A DNA stretch of 9,406 bases from Steroidobacteraceae bacterium (GCA_025927665.1 JAICKZ010000115.1:1-9406); one strand, 5' to 3'. Numbered from the stretch's first letter, positions 1 through 6,929 are shown. The notes: generated from the sequence alone by a model not told the origin. Made by a program: numbers and translations.

Positions 1-1639
1 CGGCATCATGTCGACGCTGCCATTCTTCACGTAGTTGTGCGCGAACTGCTTCGCTCACTGCTTCACCCGTTTCATCAGCACGCGCTTGCAACTCCGCGCC
101 CAAGCTGCCACCCAACACGATATCGGTACCACGCCCTGCCATGTTGGTAGCAATGGTTACTGCGCCGGGGCGTCCGGCCTGCGTTACAATCAACGCTTCA
201 CGATCATGTTGTTTTGCATTCAGCACTTCGTGTGCAATGCCGCGTTTCTTCAGCAACTCGGAAAGAAGCTCCGATGTTTCAATAGATGTGGTGCCCACCA
301 GTGCGGGCTGCTGTCGAGCAGCACACTCATTGATGTCGGCAATGATGGCTTCAAACTTGTCCTGTTGTGTGAGATACACAAAATCAGAATGATCCTTGCG
401 AACCATCGGACGATGCGTGGGAATCACTGCCACTTCCAGTCCATAAATCTGCTGGAATTCAAATGCCTCGGTATCCGCTGTGCCGGTCATGCCTGACAGC
501 TTTTTATACATACGGAAGAAATTCTGAAAGGTGATGGATGCCACCGTCTGATTTTCTTCACGCACCGCAACCTTTTCCTTGGCTTCAATGGACTGATGAA
601 GTCCGTCTGACCAGCGACGACCCGGCATGGTACGTCCGGTAAACTCATCCACAATAATCACTTCACCATTACGCACAATGTATTCCACATCACGGTGATA
701 CAACGCATGTGCACGTAACGCAGCGTTGAGATGATGCATTAATCGAATATTGGCGGCGTCATACAAACTTTGATCAGGTTGCAATAAACCTGCTTGAGTA
801 AATAATTCTTCGGCACGTTCATGACCCGAATCGGAAAGATGAATCTGTCGGCTTTTTTCATCTGCCCAGTAATCGCCGACGCCTTCTTCTTCCTGTTGAC
901 GCGTCAGCTTCGGCACCAATGCATTAATCTTGGTATAAAGCTCGGTGCTTTCTTCTGCCGGACCTGAAATGATTAATGGGGTTCGTGCTTCATCGATCAG
1001 AATAGAATCCACTTCGTCAACGATGGCGTAAGCCAATCCGCGTTGTGCACGATCCTCCAAACGAAAAGCCAAGTTGTCACGCAAATAGTCAAAACCAAAT
1101 TCGTTGTTGGTACCGTAAGTAATGTCGGCTGCATAGGCGGCTTGTTTTTCTTCTGATGACTGACCGCTTTTCACCACACCCACTGTGAGTCCAAGAAAGC
1201 CATAAACAGGTCGCATCCAATCGGCATCGCGTTGTGCAAGATATTCGTTCACCGTCACAACATGCACACCTAGTGCTGGCAACGCATTCAAGTACACAGG
1301 TAAAGTGGCCATCAACGTCTTGCCTTCACCGGTACGCATTTCGGCGATCTTGCCTTGATGCAAGGTCATGCCACCAATCAACTGCACATCAAAGTGACGC
1401 ATGCCCAAAGTGCGGCGACTGGCTTCACGTACAGCTGCAAAAGCTTCAGGCAACAAATCATCTACCGTTGCACCTTCGCCGAGGCGTTTGCGGAACTCGT
1501 CGGTCTTAGCACGCAATTGTTCGTCGCTTAATGATTGAAACCCCGGTTCAAATACATTAACGCGAGTGACCAACTTGCTGTAGCCATTTACAAGCCGCTG
1601 GTTGCGGCTGCCAAACAGGGAAGTAATCCAATTCGCCAC
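1..1639 (-). CDS. secA: SecA preprotein translocase ATPase, N-terminal 546 residues (3' end outside window)
   Basis: This is the motor ATPase that drives unfolded preproteins through SecYEG. The reading frame stays open from a GTG at 1639 to the window edge, giving 546 of the roughly 900 residues usual for the family. Residues 71-108 are almost textbook SecA (KRTLGMRHFDVQLIGG-like stretch). The Walker A motif MRTGEGKT is at about 101-108 and the Walker B DEVD at about 208-211, followed by SILIDEARTPLIISG. EFTGR follows at about 332, the SGMTGTA motif at about 382, and the NMAGRGTDIVLGG helicase motif at about 499-511. The preprotein cross-linking region lies around 225-375. The C-terminal scaffold, wing and zinc-binding tail are not in the window. 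The GTG start is chosen because GGAGAG lies 8 bases upstream and the MANWITSLFGSRN-type opening fits SecA. One small oddity is VNEYLA at about 130-135, where most SecAs have VNDYLA. The gene is 140 bases downstream of the M23 peptidase gene on the same strand. Confidence 0.97.
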   Translation of the reverse strand, partial: MANWITSLFGSRNQRLVNGYSKLVTRVNVFEPGFQSLSDEQLRAKTDEFRKRLGEGATVDDLLPEAFAAVREASRRTLGMRHFDVQLIGGMTLHQGKIAEMRTGEGKTLMATLPVYLNALPALGVHVVTVNEYLAQRDADWMRPVYGFLGLTVGVVKSGQSSEEKQAAYAADITYGTNNEFGFDYLRDNLAFRLEDRAQRGLAYAIVDEVDSILIDEARTPLIISGPAEESTELYTKINALVPKLTRQQEEEGVGDYWADEKSRQIHLSDSGHERAEELFTQAGLLQPDQSLYDAANIRLMHHLNAALRAHALYHRDVEYIVRNGEVIIVDEFTGRTMPGRRWSDGLHQSIEAKEKVAVREENQTVASITFQNFFRMYKKLSGMTGTADTEAFEFQQIYGLEVAVIPTHRPMVRKDHSDFVYLTQQDKFEAIIADINECAARQQPALVGTTSIETSELLSELLKKRGIAHEVLNAKQHDREALIVTQAGRPGAVTIATNMAGRGTDIVLGGSLGAELQARADETGEAVSEAVRAQLREEWQRRHDA

Positions 1640-1645
1640 GAAACA

Positions 1646-1651
1646 CTCTCC
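1646..1651 (-). promoter_or_regulatory. Ribosome binding site of secA
   Basis: GGAGAG read on the minus strand, starting its spacing about 7-8 bases before a GTG codon. It decides the GTG at 1639 as the secA start, since no suitable ATG is near and the homology begins at this point. Confidence 0.7.
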
Positions 1652-1672
1652 GAGGGGCGCACAAAGCGCGGT

Positions 1673-1704
1673 ATTGTACACGCGCGCCAGATCACGTGTG
1701 CCAC
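1673..1704 (-). promoter_or_regulatory. Possible secA promoter
   Basis: TACAAT at 1673-1678 on the minus strand is a good -10 hexamer and lies 34 bases before the secA start. A -35 element is poor: the sequence 17-19 bases further upstream (around 1696-1704) contains only TGGCACA-like bases. If real, transcription would start near 1666 and give a leader of under 30 bases. Read-through from the M23 gene is the alternative, since I see no good terminator between the two genes. Confidence 0.3.
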
Positions 1705-1743
1705 GCGTTTGTTTACATGTTTTTTATGAGAACAGCCGATATG

Positions 1744-1760
1744 TGGCCTGACAACGGCCA
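1744..1760 (-). other. Short hairpin between the M23 gene and secA
   Basis: TGGCC and GGCCA form a perfect 5-bp inverted repeat with a 7-base loop, 20 bases past the M23 stop codon. It is not followed by a U-tract on the minus strand, so it is not a convincing intrinsic terminator. It may stabilise the mRNA 3' end or mean nothing. Confidence 0.3.
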
Positions 1761-1779
1761 ATCAAGCATGCGCCGAAAA

Positions 1780-2715
1780 TTATCCAGCCAGATAAGAAAT
1801 TGGATTGACTGTTTGGCCGTTCTTGATTACTTCGAAATGTAAGTGAGGTCCGGTAGAGCGACCGGTTGAACCCACCTGCGAAACGGATTGTCCCTTGTTC
1901 ACTTTATCGCCAACATGCACTAACACGCGGGAATTGTGCGCGTAACGGGTAACGTATCCATTGCCATGATTAATCTCGACCAATTGTCCGTATCCTGCGC
2001 GTTCACCTGCCCAGGTCACCACGCCTGGTGCCACTGAGTGAACCAAAGCGCCTTCGCTCGCCGCGAGATCCACGCCGGGATGAAAGGCAAGAATGCCGGT
2101 AAAAGGATCAACACGTCGACCAAATTCAGAAGATATATAAGAACCAAATAACGGCGTGCCTGTTGGAACTGCGAGTTTGGTGAGTTGACGTGCGGTAATG
2201 AAGGTTTCTAAAATCACCATCTGTCTTTCGCGATCAATCAATTGCGCCTGAAGTCGTTCCAGTACGTCACCCAATTGACCAGCGGCTTCACTGGTCTGGT
2301 GCATATCGCCATTCACATCAAAACCGGCCTCGATCTCCGGTCCACCCTGTGCTGGCGGTGCATCGAAATTAAATTCGCCCTTATCAAGATGCGCCATTTC
2401 GGTCAATCGCTTGCCGAGTGCATTTAATCGCAACATTTGTGCATTGACCTGACCAACACGAGCCGCGAGATCAGCCAATTGTTCATCAAGCTGTAAACGC
2501 ATGGAATGAATTTGTTGTTCCTGTTGTTGCAGGTCGGACGTTGAAGCAACCGGCCCAACCACTGCAGAAGGTGCGGAACGCCAATGTGCGCCTGCGTAAA
2601 AAGCGCCGCCCAGGAAAATACCGCTGCAAAGCAGTGCGGCACTCAGCACCAAAGGATGACCGAGTTCGATATGGCGGGCTCGCGCCCAACGTTTGGAAAA
2701 GACCACGATATTCAT
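1780..2715 (-). CDS. Membrane-anchored M23 (LytM-type) peptidoglycan endopeptidase
   Basis: A 311-residue predicted zinc peptidase that cuts peptidoglycan peptide cross-links in the periplasm. The N-terminus has a short basic cytoplasmic stretch, then one membrane segment at about residues 21-43. A Gln/Leu-rich coiled coil follows at about 58-109 and a second helical stretch at 141-176. The M23 domain covers about 198-309. Its zinc ligands are present: HPGVD (H212, D216) and HLHF (H293), with H291 and YAH H260 as the other active-site histidines, so the enzyme should be active rather than an EnvC/NlpD-like degenerate LytM. The start is the ATG at 2715, with GGGGAG just upstream; a 24-residue longer reading to 2787 would run through the proposed regulatory helix and lacks an SD. 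The gene sits between dciA and secA, as in Pseudomonas-type genomes. Its roughly 225-base leader contains a GEMM-I riboswitch, so expression is probably tied to a cyclic dinucleotide. Substrate bond is inferred from family. Confidence 0.92.
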   Translation of the reverse strand: MNIVVFSKRWARARHIELGHPLVLSAALLCSGIFLGGAFYAGAHWRSAPSAVVGPVASTSDLQQQEQQIHSMRLQLDEQLADLAARVGQVNAQMLRLNALGKRLTEMAHLDKGEFNFDAPPAQGGPEIEAGFDVNGDMHQTSEAAGQLGDVLERLQAQLIDRERQMVILETFITARQLTKLAVPTGTPLFGSYISSEFGRRVDPFTGILAFHPGVDLAASEGALVHSVAPGVVTWAGERAGYGQLVEINHGNGYVTRYAHNSRVLVHVGDKVNKGQSVSQVGSTGRSTGPHLHFEVIKNGQTVNPISYLAG

Positions 2716-2716
2716 G

Positions 2717-2775
2717 CGACTCCCCAACCACATCAACGAAGGCACACCAACGGAACACAACCAGTGGGGCAGTCG
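2717..2775 (-). promoter_or_regulatory. Putative SD-sequestering helix (expression platform of the riboswitch)
   Basis: On the minus strand the M23 Shine-Dalgarno segment TGGGGAGTCG (2726 to 2717) is complementary to CGACTGCCCCA (2775 to 2765). Five pairs (2771-2775 with 2717-2721), a single bulged G at 2770, then five pairs (2765-2769 with 2722-2726) bury the whole SD and reach to one base from the ATG. Further upstream, GCGCCG (2784 to 2779) can pair with CGGCGC (2830 to 2825), which is also the 3' strand of the most likely aptamer P1. These exclusive pairings look like a translational switch. There is no U-tract, so a transcription terminator is not indicated. The pairings are seen directly; the switching is inference. 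Confidence 0.5.
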
Positions 2776-2824
2776 ATACGGCGCCAATCAATGGCATGGT
2801 CTACAGTACTGCATGCCAGATGCA

Positions 2825-2946
2825 GCGCCGACAACCCCGCTATCGTTGCAGCATTGACGGGTAAACCCGACAATGTGCTCCAGACCGGTGGCTTTGCGTC
2901 CCCGACTTTCGTCGGGTTTGCCTTTAAAAAACCGTTTGAACGGCGC
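2825..2946 (-). promoter_or_regulatory. c-di-GMP-I (GEMM-I) riboswitch aptamer upstream of the M23 peptidase gene
   Basis: Read on the minus strand this segment carries the conserved GEMM-I core in order. GGCAAACC is at 2922-2915. A 6-bp stem CCCGAC/GTCGGG closed by a GAAA tetraloop spans 2916-2901. GACGCAAAGCC follows at 2900-2890, then ACCGG. A long P3 arm runs from 2885 to 2842, with GCA/TGC, CATTG/CAATG and a CGGG-TTTA-CCCG tip. The closing 3' strand GCGGGGTTGTCGG is at 2840-2828. The GNRA tetraloop and the GACGCAAAGCC strand match the Vibrio Vc2 aptamer nearly base for base. GCGCCG (2946 to 2941) with CGGCGC (2830 to 2825) can close a P1, though with an unusually long linker before GGCAAACC. 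The two Gs of GGCAAACC are kept, whereas Vc2 GUUACC reads GUUGUC here. The ligand is therefore probably c-di-GMP but not certain. Confidence 0.85.
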
Positions 2947-2948
2947 GC

Positions 2949-2978
2949 ACTATGCAAAACTCTCAGTACTTTACGCAA
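2949..2978 (-). promoter_or_regulatory. Possible promoter of the riboswitch-M23 transcript
   Basis: TTGCGT (2978 to 2973) and CATAGT (2954 to 2949) on the minus strand are separated by 18 bases. Both hexamers are only partial matches (3/6 and 4/6). Transcription would start around 2941-2944, right at the proposed P1 strand of the aptamer. Position supports it more than sequence does. Confidence 0.25.
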
Positions 2979-3112
2979 GTACTAACGCCATAATGCGACA
3001 AATCCAATGGACCCATGCCGTGAATATGTGACGTGTTCAGCATGTTCCGCGCGCTGCACTGCGATATTAGCTGGTCTTCTAGTCGGTGATTAAGAGCTAA
3101 AAACTTCAAATT

Positions 3113-3406
3113 ATGAAAAGTCCTTTACAACCCTTTCTTGCCAATGGTCGTGGCGCGCTCGCCAAACTTGAACGGCGCGCTTCTGAAGTACTGAGTCTGA
3201 CCAACAAAGTTAAGCTTGCTTTACCAATGCCTGAACGAGAACACGTAATCGCTGCGGTATATCACGACGATACCTTGGTCATTACCACGGACTCTGCCGC
3301 ATGGACAGCACAGATTCGCTTTGCTATTGATGACCTACGCAAACAGCTTTGTGAAAGTGGTGAAAAAACTTTTGTTAATTTGAAAGTACGTGTAGGCCAA
3401 GAGTAA
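3113..3406 (+). CDS. dciA: DciA-type (DUF721) replicative helicase loader, short form
   Basis: A 97-residue DUF721 protein. DciA is the loader that helps put DnaB on DNA in bacteria lacking DnaC or DnaI. The KH-like domain signature is visible: a leading amphipathic helix, the LALPMPEREHVIAAVYHDDTL-type strand region at about 36-56, then the hallmark DSAAWTAQIRF at about 60-70 and a closing LKVRV strand. Proteobacterial DciAs I know are longer (around 150 residues) with a disordered C-terminal extension; this one stops directly after the domain. No strong SD precedes the ATG (AAGAG lies 16 bases away), but an in-frame stop at 3098-3100 limits any longer form. It is the only plus-strand gene here, divergent from the M23 gene and convergent with the polysaccharide enzyme gene, and matches the dciA-M23-secA neighbourhood of other gammaproteobacteria. 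Confidence 0.85.
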   Translation: MKSPLQPFLANGRGALAKLERRASEVLSLTNKVKLALPMPEREHVIAAVYHDDTLVITTDSAAWTAQIRFAIDDLRKQLCESGEKTFVNLKVRVGQE

Positions 3407-3473
3407 CTTCTCTTACATACTCAGACCTTAATCAATAGAGCTGCACCGCGAGTTGCGGCTACCACATTTAATA
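3407..3473. other. Convergent intergenic region
   Basis: Sixty-seven bases between two converging stop codons. The only structure is a 4-bp hairpin, CCGC and GCGG around GAGTT at 3446-3458, with no U-tract on either side. No convincing terminator is seen. Confidence 0.4.
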
Positions 3474-6400
3474 CTATCCTCCTACTTCTCTCACCGACCC
3501 ATAACGTTGAATTTTTCCCCAGCTAACATCGGGTCCACGTAGCGCAGCAACAAAAGATCGAATAGCAACGTAGTACATCAATTGTCGGTAACAGAAGCGT
3601 TGTAACAACAGCCATGGTAGCAAGCGCCACTCTTCGTCGGGTTCAAACAAGTAAGCGATCAATGCAGTGATGGTATCCAATGATAGAAATAATGCGTAGT
3701 AATAAACACTGTGCCAGAAAGCACTGCTCATCCCTGAACTGGGATGTTGTGAATAGTTGATTAATGCTTCAATGGTGGTCCACAACATAGTGAAGTCCAT
3801 CACCGGAGAAATTAACGGAAACAATATTTGAAAAATAATCACGTTGGGCAAGGCGATAAATCCTAAGGTGCCACCTTTGCGACGAAATAAAATCTCGCGA
3901 TGCTTCCAACATGCTTGCAAGGTTCCATACATCCAGCGGAATCGTTGATTGACGAAGGCGCGAAAAGTTTGCGGCGCTTCAGTGTAAGCATGAGCATCTG
4001 GCTCGTACACGATACGATAACCATTACGCACCATACGCATGGTCAGGTCCGCATCTTCGGCCAATGTATTACTCAAGAATCCACCTGCTTCAACCACAGC
4101 ACTGCGTCGCCATGCACCCACTGCACCTGGAACCACCGTAATGCAATTGAGTTTTTCAAAAGCACGTCGGTCAAGATTTTGCGAAGTGACGTATTCCAAT
4201 GCCTGCCAGCGTGTTAAGAGATTAAGTCGATTACCGACTTTCGCATTGCCAGCAACTGCACCGATTTTTGGATCAGTGAAATGCGCTGCTAATTTTGCGA
4301 TCGTATCGCGCATGAAAATTGTATCCGCGTCCAATGCCACGATGATTTCTTCACGCGCTGCGGCAATGCCGGTATTCAATGCTTCGGCCTTGCCGGAGTT
4401 TTCCTGACGAATAAAGCGCACGCGTGAGTTGGCAGAAAATTTTTCCAACACTCGTTCGGCAGTGTGGTCGGTGGAACCGTCATCCACCACAATGATCTCA
4501 ATTTCCACGCCTTGAGAACCAAGCAATGTTTCAACGGTGCGTACAATCAACCGCTCTTCGTTATAAGCAGGAACAACTACGCTCACACGCGGTAAATCAA
4601 CTGTAGTTTGGGTAACGATATGACGGCGACGAAATAACGCCAATGTCATGATGATGGCAAAACGCATCACGCCGAAACTTATACCGAGAATAAACAAACC
4701 GCGCAACAAACGACCAATGTTATTGATCAGCACAAAGCCATAGGCTTCTAACCACAGTCCCACATCAATTTTATTTTCTTTGACTTCGGGCATAACCGAA
4801 TCGCGAGTGACTTCCGGTCGTTGTGCATGCAATAGATCTGAGATCGTGACCAGTCGATATCCCTTATCGCGCAGTGCATCGATTAACGTTGGCAACGCCG
4901 CAACGGTTGCACTTCGATCACCCCCCGCGTCATGCAACAACACGACATTACCTTCACCGCTTGCGGCTTGTTCAAGTACGCGCTTGATGATTTCATTCGC
5001 AGGAGGCCTACGCCAATCATCAGGATCGATTTGCATGCCGACGCTGTAATAACCTAGCGAGCTGGTGAACACCAAAGGCCGCACTTGGTCTGGCGTTTCG
5101 GGTTCCACATCTTCTGCATAAGGTGGGCGAAACAATAATGAACGTCGCCCGATGCGACTTTCAAGCAAACGTTCGGTCGCATTCAATTCCAATGTCGTAC
5201 GCTTCTCACTGACGTCGGCGATATTGGGATGTGTGTAAGTGTGATTGCCGATGTCGTGACCTTCGGCATCAATGCGATCAATCAATTTTGGATTGGACTC
5301 ACCGTTAGTGCCAATAATAAAAAAAGTTGCATGCACATGTTTGTCACGCAAGATATCAAGAATTTTTGGTGTGTATTGCGGATCGGGGCCATCATCAAAA
5401 GTTAATGCAATTGCATGATTCTTGTCGAAGCCCCAACGTTGAATGACGTAGCCACGAGGGAATTTCTTTACCTCATCATCGGTTAACAATCCCACGTCTT
5501 GATCATAATTGACGGTACGCTCACCATCTTCTGGCGTGCCAACAACCCGTAGAATCTCGCCCTTGCCCTCGTAGTCCAGATCATAACCAAAGCTTAACGT
5601 TTGCAACTTGGTTGCAATATCTGCGTCCAGTGAGCCTGGAATGTTTAATACTTGCCATATACCGGGATCTTCCGATCCCAAACGCCACAACGCAAAACCA
5701 TGCGGTCCCAAACGACTTGCTGCTTTAACTTGATTGAATGCGGTTACTGCATCAAGAAACCAAACATGATGTTTAATATTATTATCATCAACATAGTCAA
5801 ATTTTGGATTGCCGGAAGTTTCGTCCAACTCAATTTCATCATCGCTACCTTCGGCAAAACGCAATGTATCTTGAAATGACAACTCCTCTGCATGGGTCTT
5901 GCCATGCGTCCAGTCATATCCATAACTGCCAATTCCTACCACTAATTTTTCGGCTGGAACATGCTTTAAACGTCGCTGTAAATTTTCAACAAACCATTCC
6001 TGTGATGCGATAGGTCCCGCTGGATTATCCGAGGCGTTCTCATCATAGGCCATCAATATCAAGTAATCACTATTCTGGGCCAACTGCTCGAACTGATAAT
6101 GTTCGTCATCCAACGGTACCGACTGCGATACATGTAAATGTTGTGGATGCAACCGCGCATACAACTCTTGCATGAAGATCACCAGATCACGCTGCCTGTC
6201 ATTTGGCACTGCTTCAAAATCAATGCTCACACCTTGCAAGTGCCAACGTTTAATAAACTGTTCAATACCATCGATACAATGCCGACGTGTTTGTACAGTG
6301 GACAGCATGCCATTGATCATGGCTGCATCCCAAATGTCGTCATGAAAATTATTGATCAATGCCATGATGGGCATATCGGGTCGCCGTGCTCGTACATAGC

Positions 6401-6872
6401 GTAATGCCATGTCCTGTTTGAACTCGTCATCAGGAATCACATCACCTTGTGCATCGGTCAAATGCATCCACTCCGCAATCAGTGTGTCGATACTGGCCAG
6501 ATTACGCTTAAGCGACACCCAACTGTTATCGTCCCAATTTACATAGAAGGCCACATGTTCAAATTTTCCATGCGGCATTCGGGGCAACGGTGGCAAGGAT
6601 TTTTTTAGATGCTGTTCCAACGCTTTACGCGCAGCATCAAAGCGAACTTCGCGCGCTGCAATCAATGCGGGTGACATCTCAGCACGCTTGCCAATTTGCT
6701 TGGTATTTACCAGCCCTAACGGTGGCAAACCGGGATTAATGGATACCGCCACCATCACCGAACCTAATAATATGGTCGCGATCGCCGAGATAACGGCAAC
6801 AACCCGCATCACTCTACGCCAACGATGCGCAGAAGGATCAAAAAAAACAGGCGGCAAACGGAGTTTTGACAT
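3474..6872 (-). CDS. Three-domain exopolysaccharide enzyme: GH18 hydrolase - NodB deacetylase - GT2 processive glycosyltransferase
   Basis: A 1132-residue inner-membrane protein. One membrane segment (about 21-45) leads into a GH18 domain (about 100-410) with GVSIDFE (D217, E219), MAYDENAS (273-280) and the ALWRLGSEDP end motif. A NodB deacetylase domain follows (about 483-682): TFDDGPD at 490, the HTYTH metal pair H543/H547, RPPY at 581, DDW at 617 and LLHD with H646, so all its catalytic motifs are present. One long membrane segment (about 721-746) then leads into a GT2 domain (760-1000): VDDGS at 795, the DAD metal site at 847-849, AEDAD with catalytic D939, and QRFRW at 975. Three or four more membrane segments close the protein. 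Topology fits hydrolase and deacetylase outside and synthase inside. The GT2 resembles NodC, hyaluronan synthase and PgaC/IcaA, so a GlcNAc-type polymer made, deacetylated and trimmed by one chain is the best inference. No PgaD or PgaA neighbour is seen. The ATG at 6872 has no clear SD. Confidence 0.93.
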   Translation of the reverse strand: MSKLRLPPVFFDPSAHRWRRVMRVVAVISAIATILLGSVMVAVSINPGLPPLGLVNTKQIGKRAEMSPALIAAREVRFDAARKALEQHLKKSLPPLPRMPHGKFEHVAFYVNWDDNSWVSLKRNLASIDTLIAEWMHLTDAQGDVIPDDEFKQDMALRYVRARRPDMPIMALINNFHDDIWDAAMINGMLSTVQTRRHCIDGIEQFIKRWHLQGVSIDFEAVPNDRQRDLVIFMQELYARLHPQHLHVSQSVPLDDEHYQFEQLAQNSDYLILMAYDENASDNPAGPIASQEWFVENLQRRLKHVPAEKLVVGIGSYGYDWTHGKTHAEELSFQDTLRFAEGSDDEIELDETSGNPKFDYVDDNNIKHHVWFLDAVTAFNQVKAASRLGPHGFALWRLGSEDPGIWQVLNIPGSLDADIATKLQTLSFGYDLDYEGKGEILRVVGTPEDGERTVNYDQDVGLLTDDEVKKFPRGYVIQRWGFDKNHAIALTFDDGPDPQYTPKILDILRDKHVHATFFIIGTNGESNPKLIDRIDAEGHDIGNHTYTHPNIADVSEKRTTLELNATERLLESRIGRRSLLFRPPYAEDVEPETPDQVRPLVFTSSLGYYSVGMQIDPDDWRRPPANEIIKRVLEQAASGEGNVVLLHDAGGDRSATVAALPTLIDALRDKGYRLVTISDLLHAQRPEVTRDSVMPEVKENKIDVGLWLEAYGFVLINNIGRLLRGLFILGISFGVMRFAIIMTLALFRRRHIVTQTTVDLPRVSVVVPAYNEERLIVRTVETLLGSQGVEIEIIVVDDGSTDHTAERVLEKFSANSRVRFIRQENSGKAEALNTGIAAAREEIIVALDADTIFMRDTIAKLAAHFTDPKIGAVAGNAKVGNRLNLLTRWQALEYVTSQNLDRRAFEKLNCITVVPGAVGAWRRSAVVEAGGFLSNTLAEDADLTMRMVRNGYRIVYEPDAHAYTEAPQTFRAFVNQRFRWMYGTLQACWKHREILFRRKGGTLGFIALPNVIIFQILFPLISPVMDFTMLWTTIEALINYSQHPSSGMSSAFWHSVYYYALFLSLDTITALIAYLFEPDEEWRLLPWLLLQRFCYRQLMYYVAIRSFVAALRGPDVSWGKIQRYGSVREVGG

Positions 6873-6902
6873 GCAACATCAAAGGACTTATTGAAGTTGC
6901 CA

Positions 6903-6929
6903 ATATTAGCATGCGGCTCGCACACTCAA
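6903..6929 (-). promoter_or_regulatory. Probable promoter of the GH18-NodB-GT2 gene
   Basis: TGCTAATAT on the minus strand (hexamer TAATAT at 6908-6903) is an extended -10 with the TG at the right distance. TTGAGT (6929 to 6924) could serve as -35, though the 15-base spacer is short, which an extended -10 tolerates. Transcription would start near 6896, about 24 bases before the ATG. Confidence 0.45.

Noticed and set aside
35..1729. Four plus-strand open frames opposite secA
   Set aside because: They overlap a continuous, motif-rich SecA frame on the minus strand and have no SD, no domain resemblance and Cys/His-rich low-information sequence.
1744..1760. Intrinsic terminator of the M23 gene
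   Set aside because: The 5-bp stem is followed by mixed sequence and an A-run on the transcribed strand, not Us.
2716..2787. 24-residue longer N-terminus for the M23 peptidase
   Set aside because: The longer start lacks an SD, and its codons fall in the proposed anti-SD/SD helix. The ATG at 2715 has GGGGAG and gives a normal cytoplasmic tail before the membrane segment.
2541..2985. Overlapping plus- and minus-strand frames across the M23 start and its leader
   Set aside because: They cover the riboswitch and peptidase leader, show no protein family features, and are explained by the RNA structure on the minus strand.
3446..3458. Terminator between dciA and the polysaccharide gene
   Set aside because: Only 4 bp of stem and no U-tract on either strand.
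3900..6894. Open frames on both strands within the GH18-NodB-GT2 gene
   Set aside because: Shadows of a long frame whose three domains all have intact motifs.
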